A stretch of DNA of 6,171 bases from contig JACOVB010000388.1 in NCBI GenBank assembly GCA_016177555.1, forward strand, positions 1 to 6,171, read 5' to 3'. Shown in pieces: positions 1 to 5,404 of the stretch (within the stretch, counting starts at the first letter, position 1; each line of letters opens with the position of its first letter). The notes under the pieces are model-generated. The model was not told the DNA's origin, made no database searches, and worked only from the letters and a program-made list of their open reading frames with translations. The DNA comes from Candidatus Rokuibacteriota bacterium. GTDB taxonomy: Bacteria > Methylomirabilota > Methylomirabilia > Rokubacteriales > CSP1-6. Position numbers and translations under genes: made by a program.

Positions 1-20
1 ATCTTCAGACTGCTTTGCAT
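1..20 (-). CDS. MerR-family regulator, N-terminal codons only (partial)
   Basis: Only the first six codons and part of the seventh are inside the window, reading M-Q-S-S-L-K-(I/M) on the minus strand; the gene runs off at position 1. The ATG at 20-18 follows a purine-rich GGGGCAGGAGG ribosome binding site about 6 nt upstream. Proteins of the MerR/CueR/HmrR type often begin with a short leader ending in L-K-I-G-E, which opens the winged helix-turn-helix, and the promoter just upstream (40-72) has MerR-type architecture. MerR-family genes commonly sit behind their own operator. The identification therefore rests mainly on the promoter and start context, because too little protein is visible for a homology call. 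It could instead be a metal or thiol-stress target gene driven by a regulator encoded elsewhere. Confidence 0.45.
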
Positions 21-39
21 GGCGTGCCTCCTGCCCCAC

Positions 40-72
40 ACCGTAAACCTTTCCCCTTAGGGGAAGGTCAAG
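40..72 (-). promoter_or_regulatory. MerR-type promoter/operator with long spacer and GC dyad
   Basis: On the minus strand a -35 box TTGACC (71-66) is followed by TTCCCCTAAGGGGAAAGG and a -10-like TACGGT (45-40), giving a spacer of about 20 bp, or 19 if TTACGG is used. The spacer holds an imperfect dyad, ACCTTCCCC-TAA-GGGGAAAGGT, with one extra A in the right arm. An overlong 19-20 bp spacer filled by a dyad is the hallmark of promoters activated by MerR-family proteins, which untwist the DNA to realign -35 and -10. The ACCTTCCCC arm resembles CueR/HmrR-type copper-response boxes. The ATG at 20 lies about 20 bases past the -10, so the leader is short. What is seen is the spacing and dyad; the inducer is not known. 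Confidence 0.75.
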
Positions 73-106
73 CGGTATTGTTGCCGCCCTCGGCCCTGCG
101 CGGGCG

Positions 107-130
107 AGGCCCGCCCCGGGGGGCGGGCCT
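107..130. terminator. GC-rich hairpin, candidate terminator after the PIG-L gene
   Basis: A perfect 10-bp inverted repeat, AGGCCCGCCC with GGGCGGGCCT, encloses a CGGG loop. It lies between the end of the deacetylase gene (318) and the MerR-type promoter (40-72), where a terminator on the minus strand would be expected. There is no following T-tract on either strand, so it is not a classical intrinsic terminator; it may only stall polymerase or stabilise the 3' end. The rest of 73-317 holds no coding frame I can support: the open frames there are short and unlike any family I know. Confidence 0.45.
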
Positions 131-317
131 ACGGCTTGGGCGACACGAACAGGCCGAAATAGGCGCTTGAGACTGGCGGCCTTCCCGGTGGCGTGCATCA
201 CTGGACTCTTCCCGCCTGCAGGGTAGACCTTTCCCTTTCACCCACTCAGTCGCACGAAGAGCCAGAATTCGGAACCATCACGACTGCGAGGCTTGTATGG
301 CACGCGTCGCCGCCGAG

Positions 318-1028
318 TCAACCGGGCCGGAGTCGTTTGAAGGCCTCGGCTAGGGCGACGCCGTGGGCGGCGCCCGTCGTCTCTGCGCGACGACGGACAA
401 ACCCTTCCAGATCCGGATGCCGGCCCCACTGGCTTGCGTGGGTGCGGATGGCTGCGATCTTGCGTTCGAGAGTCGCGGCGATGTCGACGGGGTGGTCGGC
501 GTGGTCTCCCATGAGCAGCCACAACTCTCCCACGCGGTGTGGCTCGAGGCCGGCGGCGATCTGCTCCGGATGATACAGATGCCCCCGCGCGCGAAAGTAC
601 ACCGCGTCGAGCACGGCCTCCCCGACAGCGCGATGATCGGGATGCAGTTGATACTCCTTGTAGCGCGGGGGTCCGGTGAAAGGGTCGTGGGTCAGCATGA
701 CCTCGGGCCGCTCCTCCCGGATCAGGCGGGTCGCCGCTGCGGCGAGATCGGCTCCCGCCCAGGCCAGCGCCCCATCCTCGTACTCCAGGAACGTGACCCG
801 CTGGACACCGAGGGTGGCTGCCGCGGCGCGCTGCTCGGCGCGGCGCAGAGCGATCACCTCATCCCGGGTCATCGTCGGATCGTGGTGACCCTTGTCGCCG
901 CTGGTGAACAGTACGTAATGCACCTCGCGTCCCTCGTCGACCCAGCGGGCGACCGCGCCCCCTCCGTGGACGTCGGCGTCATCGGGGTGCGCGGTCATCA
1001 CGAGCACGCTCCCGGCCCGCGCACACAT
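318..1028 (-). CDS. PIG-L (LmbE-like) family zinc deacetylase
   Basis: The 236-residue product is a typical full-length PIG-L/LmbE-family amidase, a group that removes the N-acetyl group from GlcNAc-type sugars and includes the mycothiol and bacillithiol deacetylases MshB and BshB. The diagnostic N-terminal motif A-H-P-D-D is at residues 13-17, giving H14 and D17 as probable zinc ligands and D16 as the general base, with H-x-G-G-G just after. The second signature H-P-D-H (129-132) supplies the third zinc ligand, H132. The T-x-G-D-K-G-H-H segment near residue 42 also fits the family. There is no signal peptide, so it should be cytoplasmic. The start is supported by AGGAGG eight bases before the ATG. 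The gene begins 15 bases after the stop of the MFS remnant, so co-transcription is likely. The exact substrate cannot be read from the sequence. Confidence 0.92.
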   Translation of the reverse strand: MCARAGSVLVMTAHPDDADVHGGGAVARWVDEGREVHYVLFTSGDKGHHDPTMTRDEVIALRRAEQRAAAATLGVQRVTFLEYEDGALAWAGADLAAAATRLIREERPEVMLTHDPFTGPPRYKEYQLHPDHRAVGEAVLDAVYFRARGHLYHPEQIAAGLEPHRVGELWLLMGDHADHPVDIAATLERKIAAIRTHASQWGRHPDLEGFVRRRAETTGAAHGVALAEAFKRLRPG

Positions 1029-1043
1029 GCGCGTATCCTCCTC

Positions 1044-1382
1044 TCAGCGGACCTCGACGGCTCGCGAGGCCGCCTCAAGCCCGCTCAGGACGGCGAGCTG
1101 GGCCAGCACCGCCACGGCGGCCACGGCGAACAGGGCCTGAAACGACCACACGCTCGCGAGGCTGCCCGCGATCAGCGGGAGCAGTCGGCTCGGCGCGACC
1201 AGGACATTCCTGTACCCAGTGTATTCGGGACGGCGATCGTCGGGGGAGATCTCCTTCAGGAAGCCATCGTCCTGGACCTGGCCGAGGAGTGAGGCGTCGA
1301 GCCCTGCGGCAACTCTGGATGATGGCTCGGAAGCTGGAACTCCTTCATGTCTCGCGGCCTCCTCGTGCCGGGCGGTGAATTG
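1044..1382 (-). pseudogene. C-terminal remnant of an MFS transporter
   Basis: The frame ending in TGA at 1046-1044 encodes E-I-S-P-D-D-R-R-P-E-Y-T-G-Y-R-N-V-L followed by a hydrophobic stretch with P-L-I-A-G-S-L-A and a last helix rich in A, V and L. This matches the tail of major facilitator transporters, in which an E-I-A-P-x-x-x-R-P-x-Y-x-G loop is followed by the final two membrane helices. Only about 70 family-like residues exist (from about position 1262). Upstream the frame stays open to a TAG at 1385-1383 but has no ATG and no membrane helices. An ATG at 1348 with a good AGGAGG site lies in another frame and gives only 30 residues before TGA (1258-1256), at the point where MFS similarity begins. 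I infer a transporter largely deleted, leaving its 3' end before the deacetylase gene. Confidence 0.65.
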
Positions 1383-1443
1383 CTAGCCGCAGGAGACCCC
1401 CAACCTGGTCCGCGACCGAGTGCACCGGGCCGTAGCGAGACGG

Positions 1444-1459
1444 GCGGCGTCTGCGCCGC
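1444..1459 (-). terminator. Weak GC hairpin after the MetE-like gene
   Basis: GCGGCG and CGCCGC form a 6-bp stem around a 4-nt loop, starting 11 bases past the MetE-like stop on the minus strand. There is no T-tract. It may attenuate transcription or stabilise the message end, but such small GC hairpins also arise by chance in DNA of this composition. Confidence 0.25.
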
Positions 1460-1469
1460 AGCGCTCGAC

Positions 1470-2534
1470 TCAGACCCGCAGCGCCTGGGCAGCGAGCTCC
1501 GTACCGGCCACTCGCGCACGAATCTTCTCGAAGGCGAGCTCCCGGGCCGTGGAGGTGTCATCCGCGAACGGAGAAAACCCGCAGTCGTCCGTCGTGCCCA
1601 GGTGGCTGGGGTGGATGTACTCGACGGCTTCCAGGATCCGATCCCTCACCTGTTCCGGTGTCTCCACCCCGGAGTGAATCGGGTCGATCACCCCGAGAAA
1701 GATTCGCTGATCAGGTTGGGCATGTTCCCTGATGACCCTCAGCACCGCGCGCCGATCCGGTTCACTGGCTAGCTGGATGTAGAAGTTCCCGACCTTCAGT
1801 TGAAACAGCTCCGGCAGGAGATTGCGGTAGTCCACATCCGCGCTGTGGGTGGAATCCTTATCGCCTCCCGGGCACGTGTGGATCCCGATTCGCTTCCTCT
1901 CCTCCGGGGAGAAGCGCTCCAGGACTCGATTGTTGAGGGCGACGAGGTCGCCGAGCAGACGCTTGGTCGGATCGAGCTTGACCGACAACCTCCCCTCGGT
2001 GAAGTCGATCTGGACGTTGTGGGCACCCGCCGTCAAGCAGCGGCGGATGTCGGCCTCAGCCTCGCGAACGAGGTCCTCGATGAACTCCGCCCTGGAATAG
2101 CCCTCGATTCCGCCCTGAGGATAGAGGAGGCTCAGCGCCGACGCCGCAATCACGGCCTGCTTCACCGGCACGTGGGCATACCGCCTCGCTGCCTCGAGAT
2201 ACGTCGAGGCGTAGGTCCGGTACCGAAACGGGCCTCCGGTGAGTCGTGGGAGCTGGCGCACATGGCCGTCAGCGAAGGGAATCACGACGCCGTCGGAAGC
2301 GAGGTTCTCCAGCCCGTGAATCGGGTAGGTCGCAAAGCTCGGCTTCGTCTGTTCCCCGTCGGTAATGACCGGAGACCCCGTTGCTTCGAAGCGCTCGATG
2401 GTTTCGCGGATCGCCCGGTCGTAGAGCGAACGCAGGTGCTCCTGGGAGATCCGGCCCGCGGTGAAGTCCCGAACGCCTTCCAGGAGTGTCCGGGGCCTGG
2501 GGATGCTGCCAATGGGCTCCGTGGGAATTGCCAT
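1470..2534 (-). CDS. MetE-like cobalamin-independent methionine synthase family protein (COG0620, catalytic-domain form)
   Basis: The 354-residue product matches the C-terminal catalytic TIM barrel of cobalamin-independent methionine synthase; full MetE is about 750 residues because it has a second, N-terminal barrel. It opens with P-I-G-S-I-P-R-P (7-14), the usual start of this stand-alone family, followed by I-T-D-G-E-Q (57-62) and Q-I-D-F-T-E-G (175-181). Zinc ligands of MetE are His and Cys in an H-x-C motif, a Glu, and a later Cys: here H219-T-C221 and C318 in G-T-T-D-D-C-G-F are clear, while the glutamate is less certain (E258 is the best candidate). It should be a soluble zinc methyltransferase that activates a thiol acceptor, but members without the N-terminal barrel are often not methionine synthases, so donor and acceptor are open. 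The start has GAGGAGG seven bases upstream. It follows the AhpD-like selenoprotein gene by 72 bases. Confidence 0.88.
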   Translation of the reverse strand: MAIPTEPIGSIPRPRTLLEGVRDFTAGRISQEHLRSLYDRAIRETIERFEATGSPVITDGEQTKPSFATYPIHGLENLASDGVVIPFADGHVRQLPRLTGGPFRYRTYASTYLEAARRYAHVPVKQAVIAASALSLLYPQGGIEGYSRAEFIEDLVREAEADIRRCLTAGAHNVQIDFTEGRLSVKLDPTKRLLGDLVALNNRVLERFSPEERKRIGIHTCPGGDKDSTHSADVDYRNLLPELFQLKVGNFYIQLASEPDRRAVLRVIREHAQPDQRIFLGVIDPIHSGVETPEQVRDRILEAVEYIHPSHLGTTDDCGFSPFADDTSTARELAFEKIRARVAGTELAAQALRV

Positions 2535-2606
2535 GCCGGCCCCTCCTCGTCAGTGTCCTGTCCTTGCCCGGCGTCTTGGTGATGCGCGCGGCCATGCGGG
2601 CCCAGA

Positions 2607-3407
2607 CTATCCAGTCGACCGCGGATCGAAGTCTGGCTGGAGCTGCAGGGCATCAGCGATCTTGGTCACTGTATTGAAGAGCTGAACCACCTCGATGGCT
2701 TCCGTGAGCGCGCGGTCAGACAGCCCAAGCCGACGGGCTTCGCGAAGGTGAAAGTCGACGCCATAGTCCGACTTGCCGGTCATCGAGGCAGCCAGCGCGA
2801 GGATCTCCTTCATGAGACGGTCGAGGGCCCGGTCAGCGAAGGCCTCCCGCGTCGCGCCCCAGTAGTCCTGGAGGTATCCGACGTCGCGGCCCATCCACCG
2901 GAACACGGCCGGGGGCCGATCCATGGCATAGAAGCCGGCGATGTCATCGAACACCGCCTTGAGATCGGGAGGAGCGTCGGCTGGATCGGGGAGCGGGAGG
3001 ACCGGCTGTCGTGCCGACGGAGAGAACTCCAGCGGGAGACGAAGGCCATCGGCGACCGCGTTGAGCGCATGGGTCACGCCGGCCACGTAGGCCACCTCGT
3101 ACCAGATCCGATCGTCGGCCAGACCTTGCAGCTTCCCGGCTGCGCTGTGTGCGACCAGTCAGTACTCGCACACGTTGATGGCGCTCACCATACTGGCGAT
3201 GAGCTCCTTCTGGGCGCGCGTCAGCGCGCCATCGGCCATCGCGCGTCGGGAGGCGCGCCCGTAGGGCCGACCGAACTCGGGAACGGTCAGCAGCACACGG
3301 CTCATCTTGGGGACGAAGTCGATCTTGAACCACGCCTTGGTCGCTTCGCAGACCTTCTGGTCTTCGGGAGCGAGATCTTTCGCCTCGGTGATGTGCACGA
3401 TTTCCAT
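2607..3407 (-). CDS. AhpD-like two-domain CMD selenoprotein with CxxU motif (in-frame TGA at 3161-3159)
   Basis: Reading TGA as selenocysteine gives one 266-residue protein made of two carboxymuconolactone-decarboxylase (AhpD-like) domains. The first carries the redox site: E68, C80-E-Y-U83, then H87. The spacing equals AhpD E118, C130, C133 and H137, so the TGA replaces the peroxidatic-side cysteine exactly. The sequence after the TGA, L-V-A-H-S-A-A-G-K-L, is the expected family continuation, and the frame stays open to a TAG stop. The second domain (about 120-266) keeps the fold signature but has no cysteine: the motif position reads G-K-S-D-Y-G-V-D-F-H. The start at 3407 is chosen because GGAGG lies five bases upstream; an upstream in-frame ATG at 3494 lacks this support. 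A stem-loop follows the TGA (3128-3143). Likely role: cytoplasmic peroxide or thiol-disulfide redox. Alternative: a Cys codon mutated to stop. Confidence 0.82.
3128..3143 (-). promoter_or_regulatory. Candidate bacterial SECIS hairpin of the AhpD-like gene
   Basis: In the mRNA, GCAGC and GCUGC form a 5-bp stem with loop CGGGAA. The loop starts 20 nt after the UGA (3161-3159), inside the 16-37 nt range usual for bacterial SECIS elements, and has G at loop position 2 as expected. A lower stem is possible between UGGUC right after the UGA and GGCCG downstream of the hairpin, closing it. An AGGUCU string like the E. coli fdhF loop lies just 3' of the hairpin but is not in a loop in this fold. It would recruit SelB with Sec-tRNA. 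Confidence 0.6.
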
Positions 3408-3825
3408 GAGGTCCTCCAAAACACGCTGGTTGGTGCCGCCGTTGGCGCGGTCCCGTTCGTATTCCCCTCTGCAATCAACCCCCGACCTCGTCATCTTATT
3501 CCGGAGGACACCTCGGCTGTAGGCGGCCGCGACCGCATGCGTGCCAGGTGATCACAGGCCGGATCGTCGCCTCGGGGCCAGGAGACGGAGTCGTTTCTCC
3601 CGCTCGACGGTCCGGAACCGCTCCCTGCCGCCCGTGAAGGTCCGGATCGCAGTGGAACTCCACGAACTTCCGGCCGTTTTCCTCGCCAAGCGCCTCCTAT
3701 GCGCCGTCGGCCGTATTGCTGGGCTCCGAACGCGGTCAGCGCCTGACACGCGAGACGGCGAGCGGCGTGGGCGGAGGTCTCCACGGGATGCGTTCGGACT
3801 GGACTCGCCCGCCCGCCCCAGCGCG
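3408..3825. other. Gap of about 420 bases without a supported gene
   Basis: The stretch separates the dehalogenase stop from the AhpD-like start. Open frames on both strands are arginine- and proline-rich and look like composition artefacts. One minus-strand frame (3696-3496, no ATG, preceded by TAG) begins with a more protein-like piece, E-A-L-G-E-E-N-G-R-K-F-V-E-F-H-C-D, which I do not recognise; it may be a gene relic. The stretch nearest 3408 should hold the promoter of the AhpD-like gene; I see TAAGAT (minus strand, about 3499-3494) as a possible -10 but no convincing -35. Confidence 0.4.
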
Positions 3826-4497
3826 TCACGACACGGCCACCACCAGCTCGTCAAAGCTGCTCACCACAAGGTCCGGCATCGGTCCGATCGGGTCCGCCGG
3901 GGCCCCCGTCCGGTTGATCCAGCAGACCGTGAACCCGAAGCTCTTCGCCCCCAGCACATCGAAAGAATTGGAGGACACGAAGAGGATCTGCCTCTTCTTC
4001 AACTTCATGTGTCTGGGCGCAAGCGCGTAGACCTTGGGCGATGGCTTGTACACCTTCACCTGGTCCGCGGTGATCACCCACCGGAAGTGGGGCCTGAGCC
4101 CGCTCTGCTCCAGGCCGGCCTGGAGCATCTTCCGAGTCCCGTTCGAAAGCACCGCCAGCGGGTATCTCGCCGCCAGCCGCGGCAGCGCCGCCGCCACCTC
4201 CGGGTACGGGGTGGGATGCAGCCAGGCCTCCATCAACCGTCGCCGCTGCGCCGCATTCAGTTTCAGGCCGAACCGTCGCGCGGTGAACTGCAAGGCCTGC
4301 CCCGAGACCTTCCAGAAATCCTGGTACTTCCCCATCAGGCTTCGGAGGAACGTGTATTCGAGTTGCTTCGCCCGCCACTGCGCGTTGAAGGCAGCAGCGT
4401 CGGGAGCGGCTTCCTTGCACGCTTCAGCGACGGCGCCCACATCGACCACCGTGCCGTACATGTCAAACGCGATCCCCTTCACCCGCAGTCTTGCCAC
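3826..4497 (-). CDS. Haloacid dehalogenase, type II (L-2-haloacid dehalogenase)
   Basis: The 223-residue product has the length and full active-site set of L-2-haloacid dehalogenases, HAD-fold enzymes that hydrolyse L-2-haloalkanoic acids to D-2-hydroxy acids through an aspartyl ester. Visible residues are the nucleophile D12 in F-D-M-Y-G-T (with T16), R42 in the W-R-x-K-Q-L-E-Y segment, S118-N119 in L-S-N-G, K151 in Y-K-P-S-P with Y157, and S175, N177 and D180 in V-S-S-N-S-F-D. From residue 118 on these match Pseudomonas L-DEX numbering. The enzyme is soluble with no signal peptide. I place the start at the GTG at 4497 because GGAGG lies nine bases upstream and the family starts about ten residues before the nucleophile; a longer frame upstream adds non-family sequence. 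No partner gene for haloacid uptake is visible, so the natural substrate is uncertain. Confidence 0.93.
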   Translation of the reverse strand: MARLRVKGIAFDMYGTVVDVGAVAEACKEAAPDAAAFNAQWRAKQLEYTFLRSLMGKYQDFWKVSGQALQFTARRFGLKLNAAQRRRLMEAWLHPTPYPEVAAALPRLAARYPLAVLSNGTRKMLQAGLEQSGLRPHFRWVITADQVKVYKPSPKVYALAPRHMKLKKRQILFVSSNSFDVLGAKSFGFTVCWINRTGAPADPIGPMPDLVVSSFDELVVAVS

Positions 4498-4830
4498 GAA
4501 CTCCTTCCTCCTTCGCGCTGATGCCTTCTCAGGCTTCCGGCCGCGCGGCGCCCAACAGAACGTATCCCACCTTGCCATCTCGCGGCAACCCGTCGAGCCC
4601 GTCGACGCGGTCCGCTGTGGCCAGACCAACCTCATCGACAGGGAACAGACTCGCCAGGCTGCGAGGTGCACACGACGGATAGATCCGGCCGGGGTATGAG
4701 GTCAGGCGGGAGCCGGCGCCCTCCGAGAGACAACTGCCGCGCGGATGGCGAGCAGCAGCGACCGCCGGTGCGCGGGGGAACGGCTTGGGGAAGGGAAGCG
4801 AAGGCTCACCTCGCTGACTTGCCAGGATCC
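4498..4830. other. Intergenic stretch of about 330 bases
   Basis: It lies between the two-helix membrane protein and the dehalogenase. A minus-strand frame ending in TGA at 4529 contains a plausible-looking tail, F-P-V-D-E-V-G-L-A-T-A-D-R-V-D-G-L, but its upstream part is proline- and arginine-rich without family character, and its only start (GTG at 4852) overlaps the preceding gene. I see no terminator with a T-tract and no clear promoter. The last 30 bases before 4497 are the purine-rich leader of the dehalogenase gene. Confidence 0.35.
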
Positions 4831-5042
4831 TCAGGCCGCGAGCTCCTTCCACGGCTTGTAGATCCGGATCACGAGGATCTTGATGACCAGGACCAGGAAC
4901 AGCACCACGGCCAGCACCGCGTGAATGTTCCCCGCAGCGAGAACTCCCCTCGCCCCGCCGCGAAGTCCCGCAGGCAGAAAAAGCTCACTACGGCGTAGAT
5001 GCCGAGAAAAACGTACCCGCCCACCCGGCGCATCCGGCGCAT
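4831..5042 (-). pseudogene. Small two-helix membrane protein, frame broken by one base
   Basis: Two frames join to give a 70-residue protein with two membrane helices: residues about 8-24 (Y-V-F-L-G-I-Y-A-V-V-S-F-F) and about 41-60 (H-A-V-L-A-V-V-L-F-L-V-L-V-I-K-I-L-V-I-R), ending I-Y-K-P-W-K-E-L. The join needs one extra base; adding a C to the run CCCC at 4930-4933 (plus strand) restores a continuous frame through L-R-G-N-I-H-A-V. The helix-then-K-I-L-V-I-R-x-Y pattern resembles the short membrane anchors of heme-associated proteins, but I do not recognise the family. The ATG at 5042 has only a weak GGAG upstream, so the true N-terminus may lie further up (open to about 5237) with no better start visible. 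It could be a real frameshift, a sequencing error in a homopolymer, or programmed slippage. Confidence 0.5.
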
Positions 5043-5404
5043 CCGCTCCGGGTCCCAGCGGCGCAGGCTGCAGGACGCCCCGCGAAAAGTCCGCCCCCGG
5101 GCGCCAGGGCATGGGCCGGCCCGACCGCCCAGGGTGCGGTCCGGGGCCGAACTGGTCGACGAGCCTCGTCGCAGGCGGCCGGCGCCGCAGAAGCGATCCT
5201 CGGTCTCCTCTCTCTCGCCACCGAATGTCGTCGGTCATGTCAGCGCTACGCCACCTCGGAACTCCAAAGATCCCGCGCGCCCCTCGTCCACCTTCGAGCT
5301 GCGAAGCGCCCACCCCGACGGAACCAGTTGCGAGTCCTCTTATTCACGAACCGGCCCGGGGGCGCCGCGCGGGGATCCGCCGCGGCGCCCCCGGGCCCTC
5401 GGCT
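5043..5404. other. Gap between the CMD selenoprotein gene and the membrane-protein gene
   Basis: Apart from the strong hairpin at 5353-5397, this region shows no recognisable gene. All three minus-strand frames across 5043-5240 are open but rich in R, G, P and A, with no CxxCH or other motif, so an N-terminal part of the membrane protein cannot be excluded. An ATG at about 5238 begins M-T-D-D-I-R-W-R-E-R without a strong ribosome binding site. Confidence 0.35.
5353..5397 (-). terminator. Very strong GC hairpin just past the CMD selenoprotein stop
   Basis: GGCCCGGGGGCGCCGCG (5353-5369) pairs perfectly with 5381-5397, a 17-bp stem with an 11-nt loop that contains GGATCC. It begins 7 bases beyond the TAG stop on the minus strand, the place for a transcription terminator or an mRNA-stabilising structure. 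The following sequence (GGTTCGTGAATAAG) has no T-run, so it is not a standard intrinsic terminator. Confidence 0.65.

Noticed and set aside
131..317. tRNA (including a possible selC) or small RNA in the gap after the deacetylase gene
   Set aside because: I looked for a T-arm GGTTCGA-type sequence and a matching acceptor stem on both strands and found none; a covariance search would be needed to be certain.
363..1292. Plus-strand open frame of 309 codons
   Set aside because: It is antisense to the clearly identified PIG-L gene and MFS remnant; high GC keeps shadow frames open.
2607..3095. Separate 162-residue gene starting at the GTG at 3095
   Set aside because: The same frame reads back through family-like sequence to the TGA and joins the CxxU domain; the GTG falls inside the AhpD helix that follows the motif.
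3541..4521. Plus-strand open frame of 326 codons over the dehalogenase
   Set aside because: It is antisense to a gene with complete catalytic residues and its translation is low-complexity R/H/P-rich sequence.
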